Assembly (NCBI RefSeq): GCF_036208045.1
Contig: NZ_CP121472.1
Location: 3,359,531-3,423,530 of the forward strand
Source: Thiorhodovibrio winogradskyi
GTDB lineage: Bacteria; Pseudomonadota; Gammaproteobacteria; Chromatiales; Chromatiaceae
Length of the DNA: 64,000 nt
Direction of reading: 5' to 3'
The notes under the pieces were generated by a model. The model worked only from the letters and a program-made list of their open reading frames with translations. It ran no database searches and was not told where the DNA came from. Below, one piece after another: positions 7,528-16,092 of this stretch. How positions within the stretch are numbered: position 1 is the stretch's first letter; each line of letters starts with the position of its first letter. The position numbers and the translations under genes were made by a program.

Positions 7528-10500
7528 ATGACTGACAATTCCCGCCTCCTCAAGGAGCGCCTCGCGCGCTCGATTCTGATCCTCGACGGCGCCATGGGCA
7601 CCATGATCCAGCGCCACAAGCTCGAAGAAGCCGACTATCGCGGTGAGCGCTTCAAGGATTGGCCATCGGACCTCAAAGGCAACAATGATCTGCTGGTGCT
7701 GACCCAGCCCGAGATTATTCGGGGCATTCATGCCGCCTATCTGGACGCCGGCGCGGACATTATCGAGACCAACACCTTCAACGGCACTCGCATCGCCATG
7801 GCCGACTATGGCATGGAGGAGCTGGTCACTGAGATCAATCTGGCCGCCGCCAAGCTGGCCCGGCAGGCGGCGGATGAAGCCTCTAGCCCTGAGAAGCCGC
7901 GCTTTGTCGCTGGCGTGCTGGGGCCGACCAACCGCACCGCGTCCATCTCCCCGGATGTCAATGATCCAGGCTTTCGCAATGTCGATTTCGACATCCTGGT
8001 CAGCGCCTATGCCGAGGCGACCCGGGCGCTGATCGAGGGCGGGGTCGATATCCTGCTGATCGAGACTATTTTTGACACCCTCAACGCCAAGGCCGCCGCC
8101 TTTGGCGTCTGGCAGGTGTTCGACCAGGACGGCGTGGAGCGGCCGATCATGCTCTCGGGCACCATCACCGATCAGTCCGGGCGCACCCTGACCGGCCAGA
8201 CCACCGAGGCCTTTTACAACTCCCTGCGCCATGCCCAGCCACTGAGTATTGGGCTGAATTGTGCGTTGGGGCCGAGCGAGCTGCGACCCTATGTGGAGGA
8301 GCTCTCGCGCATCGCCGAGTGCCAGATTTCCGCGCATCCCAATGCCGGGCTGCCCAACGAGCTGGGTGGCTATGACCTGGGGCCGGAGGAGATGGCGCGC
8401 GAAGTCTCCGACTGGGCACGCGCGGGCTGGCTGAACATCGTCGGCGGTTGCTGCGGCACCACGCCCGATCATATCCGCGCCATGGCCGAGGCGGTCGCCG
8501 GGATGGCGCCGCGCCAGGTGCCGAACATCCCACCCGCCTGCCGCCTGTCGGGGCTGGAACCCTGCAACATCACCAAGGACAGCTTTTTCGTCAATGTCGG
8601 CGAGCGCACCAATGTCACCGGCTCGGCGCGCTTTAAGCGGCTGATCAAGGAAGGCGACTATGACACCGCCTTGAGCGTCGCGGTCGAGCAGGTCGAAAAC
8701 GGCGCCCAGGTGATTGATGTCAACATGGACGAGGGCCTGCTGGATGCGGTCGCGGCCATGCAGCGCTTTTTGAACCTGACCGCCGCCGAGCCGGACATCG
8801 CCCGGGTGCCGGTGATGATCGACTCGTCCAAATGGGAGGTGATCGAGACCGGGCTGAAATGTGTGCAGGGCAAGGCCATTGTCAACTCCATCTCGATGAA
8901 AGAAGGCGAGGACAAGTTCATCGAGCAGGCACGCTTGTGCCGACGCTATGGCGCGGCGGTGATTGTGATGGCCTTCGACGAGGTCGGTCAGGCCGACACC
9001 CAGGCGCGCAAGGTCGAGATCTGCACCCGCGCCTACAAGCTGCTGACCGAAGAGGTGGGCTACCCGGCCGAGGACATCATTTTCGACCCCAACATCTTCG
9101 CCGTCGCCACCGGCATCGAGGAGCACAACAACTACGCGGTGGATTTTATCGAGGCGACGCGCGAGATCAAGCGCAGCCTGCCCCACGCGCTGGTCTCCGG
9201 CGGCGTGTCCAATGTGTCCTTCTCCTTCCGCGGCAATAACCCGGTGCGCGAGGCCATTCACTGTGTCTTTCTCTATCATGCCATCAAAGCCGGCATGGAC
9301 ATGGGCATTGTCAACGCCGGGCAACTGGCCATTTATGACGATCTGCCCGAGGAATTGCGCGAGGCGGTCGAGGATGTGATTCAGAACCGCCGCCCCGATG
9401 CCACCGAGCGGCTGCTGGACATCGCACCCAAGTACAGGGGCGACGGCAGCAGTGCCGAGAAGGTGGAAGATCAGGAATGGCGCTCCTGGCCGGTGGAAAA
9501 GCGCCTGGAGCATTCCCTGGTCAAGGGCATCACCGACTTCATCGACGAGGACACCGAAGCCGCGCGCCAAGCCGCCGACAAGCCGCTGGAGGTGATCGAA
9601 GGCCCGCTGATGGCCGGCATGAATGTGGTCGGCGATCTGTTTGGCGAGGGCAAGATGTTTTTGCCGCAGGTGGTGAAATCCGCCCGGGTGATGAAAAAAG
9701 CCGTGGCCTATCTGTTCCCTTATCTCGAGGCCGAGAAAGAAGCCTCGGGGATGGCCGGCACCAGCTATGGCAAGTTCCTGATCGCGACCGTGAAAGGCGA
9801 TGTGCATGACATCGGCAAGAATATCGTCGCCGTGGTGCTGCAATGCAACGGCTATGAGGTGGTTGACCTGGGCGTCATGGTCCCGGCGGAGACCATTTTG
9901 CAGCGCGCGCGCGAGGAACAGGTCGACATGATTGGCCTGTCGGGACTCATTACCCCGTCGCTGGATGAAATGGTGCATGTCGCCAAGGAGATGGAGCGCC
10001 AGGGGATGGACATGCCGCTGCTGATCGGCGGCGCGACCACCTCGAAACTGCACACGGCGGTCAAGATCGCCCCGCAGCGCAAGCATCCGGTGGTCTATGT
10101 GGTGGATGCCTCGCGCGCGGTCGGCGTGGTGTCGAATTTGCTCAGCAAAACCCAGCGTGACGGCTATGTTGCTCAAATCGCCGAGGACTACGAGCGCCTG
10201 CGCGTCGAGCGCGAGGCCAAAAGCGGCACGCGCAAGTCCATGCCGCTTGGCGATGCCCGGACCAACAAGGTCGCCATTGATTGGTCAAGCTACCAACCAC
10301 GGCGCCCGCGCGTTCTGGAAGCGGATTTTGATGCCGGCAGCCTCGAGCGGCAGGACTGGACACTCACCCTGGAGCGCCAGGGAGATGGGGTGATCCTGAC
10401 CATCGATGATTATCCGCTCGCCGATCTGGCCAACTTTACCGACTGGTCGCCCTTCTTCAATGCCTGGGAGCTGGCCGGCAAATACCCCGCGATCCTCGAT

Positions 10501-11298
10501 GACGAGGTCGTGGGGCAGGAAGCGCGCAAGCTGTTCGAGGATGCCAAGCCATTCCTCGAGACATTGGTGAACGAGCACTGGCTCACTGCCAGAGCCGTGT
10601 GCGGCTTCTTCCCGGCGCAATCAGTCAATGACGATGATATCGCGCTGTTCAGCGACGAGGACCGCAAAGAGCCGCTGACCACCTTGCACATGCTACGCCA
10701 GCAGATGTTCCGCGCCGCCGGTAAGAACCAGCCGAATCTGTGCCTGACGGATTTCATCGCCCCGGCCGACTCCGGCACCCGCGACTGGATCGGCGGCTTT
10801 GCGGTTACCGCCGGTGTCGGCATCGACGAACACATCGCCCGTTTTGAGGCCGATCATGATGACTACAATTCCATCATGCTGAAAGCCCTTGCCGACCGCC
10901 TGGCCGAGGCATTTGCCGAGCGCCTGCACCAGATCGTGCGCACCAAGCTCTGGGGCCACGCACCCGATGAACAACTCGACAACAACGCCTTGATCGCCGA
11001 AAAATACACCGGCATCCGCCCCGCCCCCGGCTATGCCGCCTGCCCGGATCACACCGAAAAAGGCACCCTGTGGGAGCTACTCAAGCCCGACCAACGCATC
11101 GGCCTGACGCTCACCGAAAGCTACGCCATGCTGCCGACCGCCGCCGTTTCCGGCTGGTATTTCTCCCACCCCGAGTCGCGCTACTTCGGCGTCGGGCGCA
11201 TCCAAAAGGATCAGGTCGAGGACTATGCCCGGCGCAAGGGGATGACCTTGGAACAGGCCGAGCGCTGGCTGGCGCCGGTGTTGGGATATGATCCCTGA
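7528..11298 (+). CDS. metH: cobalamin-dependent methionine synthase
   Basis: 1256 residues, the full length of the family. It transfers a methyl group from methyltetrahydrofolate via cobalamin to homocysteine. Domains in order: homocysteine-binding barrel (1-about 335) with zinc ligands Cys245 (LNCALG) and Cys308/Cys309 ([10 protein letters not shown]); pterin-binding barrel (about 350-620, [11 protein letters not shown]); cobalamin cap (about 650-740); B12 Rossmann domain with the DVHDIGKN motif at 758-765 (axial His760); and C-terminal SAM-binding reactivation domain (about 920-1256, [12 protein letters not shown]). All key motifs are intact. The gene directly precedes hicAB and a cobalamin uptake and assembly block, which fits its cofactor need. 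A 10-bp hairpin lies in its leader. An 890-codon antisense open frame covers most of the gene but is a codon-bias shadow. Confidence 0.97.
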   Translation: MTDNSRLLKERLARSILILDGAMGTMIQRHKLEEADYRGERFKDWPSDLKGNNDLLVLTQPEIIRGIHAAYLDAGADIIETNTFNGTRIAMADYGMEELVTEINLAAAKLARQAADEASSPEKPRFVAGVLGPTNRTASISPDVNDPGFRNVDFDILVSAYAEATRALIEGGVDILLIETIFDTLNAKAAAFGVWQVFDQDGVERPIMLSGTITDQSGRTLTGQTTEAFYNSLRHAQPLSIGLNCALGPSELRPYVEELSRIAECQISAHPNAGLPNELGGYDLGPEEMAREVSDWARAGWLNIVGGCCGTTPDHIRAMAEAVAGMAPRQVPNIPPACRLSGLEPCNITKDSFFVNVGERTNVTGSARFKRLIKEGDYDTALSVAVEQVENGAQVIDVNMDEGLLDAVAAMQRFLNLTAAEPDIARVPVMIDSSKWEVIETGLKCVQGKAIVNSISMKEGEDKFIEQARLCRRYGAAVIVMAFDEVGQADTQARKVEICTRAYKLLTEEVGYPAEDIIFDPNIFAVATGIEEHNNYAVDFIEATREIKRSLPHALVSGGVSNVSFSFRGNNPVREAIHCVFLYHAIKAGMDMGIVNAGQLAIYDDLPEELREAVEDVIQNRRPDATERLLDIAPKYRGDGSSAEKVEDQEWRSWPVEKRLEHSLVKGITDFIDEDTEAARQAADKPLEVIEGPLMAGMNVVGDLFGEGKMFLPQVVKSARVMKKAVAYLFPYLEAEKEASGMAGTSYGKFLIATVKGDVHDIGKNIVAVVLQCNGYEVVDLGVMVPAETILQRAREEQVDMIGLSGLITPSLDEMVHVAKEMERQGMDMPLLIGGATTSKLHTAVKIAPQRKHPVVYVVDASRAVGVVSNLLSKTQRDGYVAQIAEDYERLRVEREAKSGTRKSMPLGDARTNKVAIDWSSYQPRRPRVLEADFDAGSLERQDWTLTLERQGDGVILTIDDYPLADLANFTDWSPFFNAWELAGKYPAILDDEVVGQEARKLFEDAKPFLETLVNEHWLTARAVCGFFPAQSVNDDDIALFSDEDRKEPLTTLHMLRQQMFRAAGKNQPNLCLTDFIAPADSGTRDWIGGFAVTAGVGIDEHIARFEADHDDYNSIMLKALADRLAEAFAERLHQIVRTKLWGHAPDEQLDNNALIAEKYTGIRPAPGYAACPDHTEKGTLWELLKPDQRIGLTLTESYAMLPTAAVSGWYFSHPESRYFGVGRIQKDQVEDYARRKGMTLEQAERWLAPVLGYDP

Positions 11299-11313
11299 AG
11301 CCAAGATAGACTG

Positions 11314-11553
11314 ATGACCCAAAAGGAAAAACGCTTTGCGGCCGTGCGGCGGAATCCGCGCGCGGTTCGCTTCGATGATGCCTGCGAGATCGCGGTTTCA
11401 CTCGGCTTTATCCACGAGGGTGGCCGGGGATCTCACCGGGTATTCAAGCGTTCTCGGGAAGCCGTGCAACTAAACTTCCAAAACCGTGATGGCTTGATCC
11501 CGGTTTATCAGGCACGTCAATTGATCGCCATGATCGAAAAGTATGGAGAATAA
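11314..11553 (+). CDS. hicA: HicA-family toxin (mRNA interferase)
   Basis: A 79-residue basic protein with the HicA double-stranded-RNA-binding-like fold: LGFIHEGGRGSHRVF carries the conserved Gly-Ser-His with the catalytic histidine, followed by QNRDGLIPVYQARQLI. HicA proteins cleave mRNA and arrest growth until neutralised by HicB. It starts 16 bases after the metH stop with no terminator between, so it could receive metH read-through. It ends five bases before the preferred hicB start, the usual toxin-first order of hicAB. The N-terminus is some 15 residues longer than the shortest HicA proteins; a later start is possible, but no other ATG is available. Confidence 0.88.
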   Translation: MTQKEKRFAAVRRNPRAVRFDDACEIAVSLGFIHEGGRGSHRVFKRSREAVQLNFQNRDGLIPVYQARQLIAMIEKYGE

Positions 11554-11557
11554 TGCC

Positions 11558-11770
11558 ATGCCGCATTACTTGGTCGAAATTTTCTGGAGTGACGAAGACC
11601 AAGGCTATATCGCCACTGTACCAGACTTGCCTGGATGCAGCGCGTGGGGCGGTACCCATACCGAGGCCGCACGCGAAATCGAGCACGCCATTGAGGCCTG
11701 GATCGCGGCTTGTCGTCAATCCGGGGAGCCCATTCCTACCGCGACCGCACAGGCACGTCAGGCAGCCTGA
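11558..11770 (+). CDS. hicB: HicB-family antitoxin (short form)
   Basis: A 70-residue acidic protein with the HicB partial RNase-H-like domain: YLVEIFWSDEDQGYIATVPD, then LPGCSAWGGTHTEAARE and AIEAWIAACRQSG. It lacks a C-terminal helix-turn-helix or ribbon-helix-helix, so it is the short form and may repress its operon weakly or only in complex with HicA. The ATG at 11558 is preferred because GGAG lies nine bases upstream; an upstream ATG at 11543 would overlap the end of hicA and add five residues. Together with hicA it forms a complete type II toxin-antitoxin pair inserted between metH and the vitamin B12 transport genes. Confidence 0.88.
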   Translation: MPHYLVEIFWSDEDQGYIATVPDLPGCSAWGGTHTEAAREIEHAIEAWIAACRQSGEPIPTATAQARQAA

Positions 11771-11836
11771 GTGATCGCAATCAGCGATGCGTACATTATT
11801 AAGATCCCGGCTGGTCATTGCGGGTGACCGATAACC

Positions 11837-12715
11837 TTGACTCATAAGGGAATTCGCCTTGGACTGAGACACTTGGTGCTTGGCATCTTCCTGCTCGGCG
11901 CGGAGACAGTGGCTGCTGGGCAGGGCGCGCCTGCCCTGCCCAGCCTGGTCAGCACCAATCTCTGCGCCGATCTGCTGGTGCTGCGTCTGGCTGCCCCAGA
12001 GCAAATCCTGGCCCTGTCCCGCCAAAGCCAAGCACTTGAGCAGACCGAGTTGGCCGCGCGGGCAGGCGCCTACCCCAGCCATCGCGGCAGCATCGAGGAA
12101 TTGCTGGCGCTCAAACCCGATCTGGTGCTGGCTTACGCTGGCTGGGGCGGGCGCCGCCATGGCGAACTGCTGGCGCGCCAAGGGATTGAAATCATTGAGA
12201 TGCCTTACCCCGGCAGTTGGGAGGATGCCCTCGCCACCGCGCGCGACCTTGGCGCGCGGATCGGTCGCGCTGCCAGCGCCCGCCAAGTCAGCCGCGCGGC
12301 CGCTGCCCGCATGCGCGCGCTGGCCGCAAGCATGCCGCCCTGGCTGGCGCTCTATCTGCGCCCCAATGGTGGCACCGCTGGCGCGGGTACCTATGTCGAT
12401 GATCTACTCAGGCTCCTGGGTCTGCGCAATCTGGCGCGTGAACAGGGCATCCGTGGCTGGAGCCCATTTCCCCTGGAACAACTGGTGATGAGCCCGCCCG
12501 GGCTGATTCTGCTCGGCTATTTTAATCACGATCAACCCCTCCAGGCCTCTGGCCTTGCCCGTCATCCGCTGTTGCGCCGGATTCTGGCCGACACCGGCAG
12601 TATTGGCCTACCCGCCAACGGCTGGGGCTGCGGCGGGCTGGAATTGCTCAAGGCCGCCGAGGTGATGGCGGCTGCCATGCCGCCCAGGCATCCAACGGTC
12701 AGCGCGGATGAGTAA
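11837..12715 (+). CDS. btuF: periplasmic substrate-binding protein, cobalamin type
   Basis: 292 residues with an N-terminal signal sequence (LRHLVLGIFLLGAETVAAG) and a BtuF/FhuD-type helical-backbone binding fold: LVSTNLCADLLVL, RGSIEELLALKPDLVLAY, a long connecting helix, then GTYVDDLLRLLGLRNLA. It would capture a corrinoid in the periplasm and deliver it to BtuCD. The substrate is assigned from order: permease and ATPase follow directly, and cbiB comes next; a ferric siderophore is the main alternative. The first usable codon is a TTG at 11837, preceded by an in-frame stop at 11825; other non-ATG starts nearby (TTG/GTG about 12 codons later) are possible. The stop is 24 bases before btuC. 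Confidence 0.82.
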   Translation: MTHKGIRLGLRHLVLGIFLLGAETVAAGQGAPALPSLVSTNLCADLLVLRLAAPEQILALSRQSQALEQTELAARAGAYPSHRGSIEELLALKPDLVLAYAGWGGRRHGELLARQGIEIIEMPYPGSWEDALATARDLGARIGRAASARQVSRAAAARMRALAASMPPWLALYLRPNGGTAGAGTYVDDLLRLLGLRNLAREQGIRGWSPFPLEQLVMSPPGLILLGYFNHDQPLQASGLARHPLLRRILADTGSIGLPANGWGCGGLELLKAAEVMAAAMPPRHPTVSADE

Positions 12716-12739
12716 GTCCAGCGGTCAAAAGGCTGCGCA

Positions 12740-13795
12740 GTGAACTTTTCTGATCAACCTGATCAACCCGGTCCTTGGCCGCGACGCTGGCTGTCCGCAA
12801 GACCTGGCCACCTGGCGCTCCTGCCCGGTCTGCTCGCCGGCCTGAGTCTGCTGTCACTCAGCATCGGCCATGCCCCCTTGACCCTGGGCGAGGTGCTGGC
12901 TGGCCTCTTCGGTCAGGGCAGCGAGGAACAACGGCTGATCGTCCAACACATTCGCCTGCCGCGGGTGCTGCTCGCCTGGCTGGTGGGCATGGCGTTGGGT
13001 GCCTCGGGCGCCGCGCTCCAAGGTCTGTTGCGCAATCCGCTGGCCGAGCCCGGTCTGCTGGGGATTTCCTCCAGTGCCGCGCTCGGCGCGGTGCTGGCGC
13101 TCTATTTTGGCGCCACCACCATCAGCCTGTGGTTGCTGCCGGCAGCCGCCATGGGGATGGCGCTGCTCGCGACCCTGGCGCTGGCCGCGCTCACCCGGGC
13201 GGGTTCATCCAACCTGACGCTGATTTTGGCCGGTATCGCGCTCTCGGCCTGGGCCGGAGCGCTGACCTCCTTGGCGCTCAATGTAGCGCCCAATCCCACG
13301 GCAGTGCAGGACATGGTGCTCTGGCTGCTCGGCTCCATCAGCGATCGCAGCTTCGCTGACGTGCTGCTGTGCCTGCCCTTCGTGCTGCTGGGGCTGGCAC
13401 TGCTGCTTGCAAGCGGGCGCTCGCTCGAGGTGTTAACCCTGGGCGAGGCGGAAGCCGCGAGCTTGGGTGTCTCGCTCGGGCGGCTGCGCGGATTGATCAT
13501 CACCGGCTCCGCCCTCGGCGTCGGCGCCACCGTGGCCGTCACCGGCGCCATTGGCTTCGTCGGCCTGGTGGTCCCCCATGTCCTGCGCCCCTGGGTCGGC
13601 TACCGGCCAGGACCGCTGATTCTCGCCAGCGCGCTCGGTGGTGCCGTGCTGGTGCTGGCGGCCGACATCGGCCTGCGGTTGCTGGATCAGGCCCTGCCGT
13701 CATCGCAGGAACTCAAACTCGGGGTGGTCACGGCGCTCATCGGCGCGCCCTTTTTTCTCGCGCTGGTGTGGCGCGCACGGGCGGATTTGCCATGA
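12740..13795 (+). CDS. btuC: FecCD-type ABC permease for cobalamin
   Basis: 351 residues with about ten membrane segments. It has FecCD family marks: IRLPRVLLAWLVGMALGASG, LQGLLRNPLAEPGLLGIS, GAIGFVGLVVPHVLR (the coupling-helix region that docks the ATPase) and the C-terminal QELKLGVVTALIGAPFFL. It would be the inner-membrane channel of a BtuCDF importer. The last four bases overlap the start of the ATPase gene (ATGA), and the binding-protein gene lies 24 bases upstream. It starts with ATG or GTG near 12740; the N-terminal 25 residues are hydrophilic and proline-rich. Specificity for cobalamin rather than siderophore comes from context only. Confidence 0.88.
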   Translation: MNFSDQPDQPGPWPRRWLSARPGHLALLPGLLAGLSLLSLSIGHAPLTLGEVLAGLFGQGSEEQRLIVQHIRLPRVLLAWLVGMALGASGAALQGLLRNPLAEPGLLGISSSAALGAVLALYFGATTISLWLLPAAAMGMALLATLALAALTRAGSSNLTLILAGIALSAWAGALTSLALNVAPNPTAVQDMVLWLLGSISDRSFADVLLCLPFVLLGLALLLASGRSLEVLTLGEAEAASLGVSLGRLRGLIITGSALGVGATVAVTGAIGFVGLVVPHVLRPWVGYRPGPLILASALGGAVLVLAADIGLRLLDQALPSSQELKLGVVTALIGAPFFLALVWRARADLP

Positions 13796-14808
13796 AGCTG
13801 CTCGAGATCGACGCCCTCTCGGTCAAGCTCGGTGGCCGCAGGCTGCTGCGCGATGTCACCTTTGCACTCAAGGCCGGGGAACTCCTGGGCCTGATTGGAC
13901 CCAACGGCGCCGGCAAGAGCACCCTGCTCAAAGCCGTGGTGCAATTGTTGCCTCAGGCTGATCGCGCTCACTCCAATCACGGCTGGTCAGGCCGGATTCG
14001 CTTGCTTGGCGAGGATGTCACGACGCTCTCTGCGCGCGAGCGCGCCCGCCGGCTGGCCTATCTCGGACAGGATGACCGCGTGCAATGGCCCATTCGGGTC
14101 GATGAGTTGGTCGCGCTCGGGCGTCACCCCCATCAGCCTTCCTGGCGATCCGGCGGGAGAGCCGCTGGGGGAGTTGCTGGGGGATCGGCTGAAAAGCGCG
14201 CGGGAGCCTTGCCCCCAAGCCGGAACAGCGCCGACGATCGCCGCGCCACCGAAGCCGCCCTGCACATGACCGACATCTGGCATCTGCGCGCGCGGCGCGC
14301 GACCGAACTCTCCGGCGGAGAACGCGCGCGCGCCCGACTTGCCCGCGCACTCGCGGTCGAGGCCCCGCTACTGCTGGCCGACGAACCCGTCGCCGCGCTC
14401 GATCCCCTGCATCAACTCAGAGTCATGAACGACCTGCGCGCCTATTGCCAGGATGGCCCTAAAACCAGCGACAGTCACAGCAACCAAAACGCAATCCTCG
14501 ACCAGGGCCATCAGAGCGGCAATCACGGCGGTGCCAACGCATGCCAAACCACCCCCTCCCCAGCCGGACGCGCCGTTATTGTGGTAATGCATGACCTGAC
14601 ACTGGCCAGTCGCTTCTGCGACCGCTTGCTGCTGCTGCGTCAGGGCGAGCCTGTGGCACTCGGGCCGCCTGACCAGGTGCTCAGCCGCGAGCGACTGCGG
14701 GACATTTACGGCATTCGTGCCATCAGCGGTCACATCGAGGGAGAAAGCTATGTGCTACCTTGGGCGCTGAGTGATTCCATGGCAAGCGGGTCGGACGTGA
14801 CTCTTTGA
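13792..14808 (+). CDS. btuD: ABC transporter ATPase, cobalamin type, with internal insertions
   Basis: 338 residues, about 80 longer than usual BtuD/FecE-type ATPases. Core motifs are present: Walker A GPNGAGKST at 36, Q-loop YLGQDD, signature LSGGE at 173, Walker B LLLADEP and the H-loop histidine at 267 (VMHDL). Extra length comes from two low-complexity, hydrophilic insertions. One, about residues 118-150, follows the RHPHQPSW region before the signature. The other, about 221-258, is Asn/Ser/His-rich and falls between the D-loop helix and the H-loop strand. The second insertion begins with a 9-base inverted repeat (14452/14504). The reading frame stays open, so the protein may still work. 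The start overlaps the btuC stop by four bases, giving strong translational coupling. Confidence 0.85.
   Translation: MKLLEIDALSVKLGGRRLLRDVTFALKAGELLGLIGPNGAGKSTLLKAVVQLLPQADRAHSNHGWSGRIRLLGEDVTTLSARERARRLAYLGQDDRVQWPIRVDELVALGRHPHQPSWRSGGRAAGGVAGGSAEKRAGALPPSRNSADDRRATEAALHMTDIWHLRARRATELSGGERARARLARALAVEAPLLLADEPVAALDPLHQLRVMNDLRAYCQDGPKTSDSHSNQNAILDQGHQSGNHGGANACQTTPSPAGRAVIVVMHDLTLASRFCDRLLLLRQGEPVALGPPDQVLSRERLRDIYGIRAISGHIEGESYVLPWALSDSMASGSDVTL
14452..14512. repeat. inverted repeat within the btuD insertion
   Basis: Arms 14452-14460 and 14504-14512 are perfect 9-base reverse complements separated by 43 bases. They lie in the part of btuD that has no counterpart in ordinary ABC ATPases. 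They could be the footprint of a small inserted element or a chance match; no flanking direct repeat is obvious. Confidence 0.35.
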
Positions 14809-14902
14809 CAACCCCCTGAAAGCCATCACGAATACCGACTCCATACACAGCCTTCCCGAGGCGCGCCCGAACCTTACCCGGCTTAACCGCGAACCTCCCC
14901 TG

Positions 14903-15889
14903 ATGCTCTCCTTTCACCTCACCCCCTGGCCCTTGTCCCTGCTCATTGCCGTCTGGCTGCTCGACGCGGCGCTCGGCGATCCCGATTATCGCTGGCACCC
15001 CGTCCGGCTGATCGGCGCATTGATTCCAATTCTTGAGCGCTGGTTATTTTGCCTTGGCTGGCAGGGATACGGCGGCGGCGCGCTGCACTGGCTGCTGACT
15101 CTCATCGCCGCCCTGGCCGGCTGGTGGTTCCCCCATGCACTGTTCGTCAGCCTTGATCCCGCGCTCGCCTTGGCCTGGGATCTCTTCCTGGCCTACAGCC
15201 TGCTCTGCACCCGGGATCTGATCGATCACGGCCGGCGCGTGCTGGAGCAGTTGCACAATCCGCCCCAGGCCAGGCAGGCGCTCGCTCGACTGGTCGGACG
15301 CGACACCGAACCACTGCAAACCGAGGGTATCGTGCGCGCCACTATCGAAAGTCTCGCCGAGAATCTCACCGATGCCGTGCTGACGCCCTTTTGGGCCCTG
15401 TGCCTGTTTGGTCTGCCCGGGCTGGTCTTGGTCAAAGCCATTTCAACGCTCGACTCCATGGTCGGCTACCGCAACGCGCGCTATCAGCGGTTTGGCTGGC
15501 TCGCTGCCCGTTCGGATGACCTCATCCACTGGCTGCCAGCGCGACTCTCGCCCTTGTTGATCGCAGCCGCCGCCTGCTGGCTGCGCCTGCGCGGCCAGCC
15601 CCTGCATCCTAGACTTGCCCTGGGCACCGCCTGGCGGGAGCATGCCCGGCTACCCAGCCCCAACTCCGGCTGGAGCGAGGCGGCCTGCGCCGGCGCCCTG
15701 CGGGTGCGCCTGCTGGGTCCCATTTATCGTCGCGGCCAGCTCGTCAGCGACGCCTACATGGGCGCACCGGCTTGGCCGGCCAATCTCGACGCCACCGACC
15801 TGCGCCGTGCCCTCGGCCTGATTGGCACGGCTAGTTGGCTCAGTCTCGCGGTAGGGCTACTCATTGCCGCCTTGGGCCATGCGAGCTAA
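14903..15889 (+). CDS. cbiB: adenosylcobinamide-phosphate synthase
   Basis: 328 residues, integral membrane protein of the CbiB/CobD family. It attaches the aminopropanol (phosphate) arm to adenosylcobyric acid in the lower-ligand branch of cobamide synthesis. Signature regions are intact: [14 protein letters not shown] near the N-terminus, [36 protein letters not shown] and [10 protein letters not shown]. It follows btuD by 94 bases and is probably part of the same transcript, which supports assigning the ABC transporter to corrinoids. The upstream gap has no recognised cobalamin riboswitch. The name collides with the threonine-phosphate decarboxylase cobD of enteric bacteria; this is the membrane amide-forming enzyme. 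Confidence 0.93.
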   Translation: MLSFHLTPWPLSLLIAVWLLDAALGDPDYRWHPVRLIGALIPILERWLFCLGWQGYGGGALHWLLTLIAALAGWWFPHALFVSLDPALALAWDLFLAYSLLCTRDLIDHGRRVLEQLHNPPQARQALARLVGRDTEPLQTEGIVRATIESLAENLTDAVLTPFWALCLFGLPGLVLVKAISTLDSMVGYRNARYQRFGWLAARSDDLIHWLPARLSPLLIAAAACWLRLRGQPLHPRLALGTAWREHARLPSPNSGWSEAACAGALRVRLLGPIYRRGQLVSDAYMGAPAWPANLDATDLRRALGLIGTASWLSLAVGLLIAALGHAS

Positions 15890-16092
15890 TTCCCGTCAGC
15901 CGCGCATGGCCCTTGATGGGTCCCAAGGAACCACTACTGCGCGATCAGGCGCTCGATCAGGCGCTCGGCAAGTCGCCTCTCGATGGCCAATGCGCCGCGC
16001 CCGCACAAAGCGCGACTGGCGAAGGTGATAGACTTTGCCTGCGCATGCACTCATGCGTCCCGCCATTAACGCACACAAAAAGCCGCAGACAA

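Noticed and set aside
7504-10176. 890-codon open frame antisense to metH
   Set aside because: GC-rich codon bias leaves the opposite strand open; metH is complete and unmistakable, and the antisense protein has a His/Asp/Gly-rich shadow composition.
11771-11836. Cobalamin riboswitch upstream of btuF
   Set aside because: The gap is only 66 bases and has no B12-box-like sequence; a full cobalamin element would not fit.
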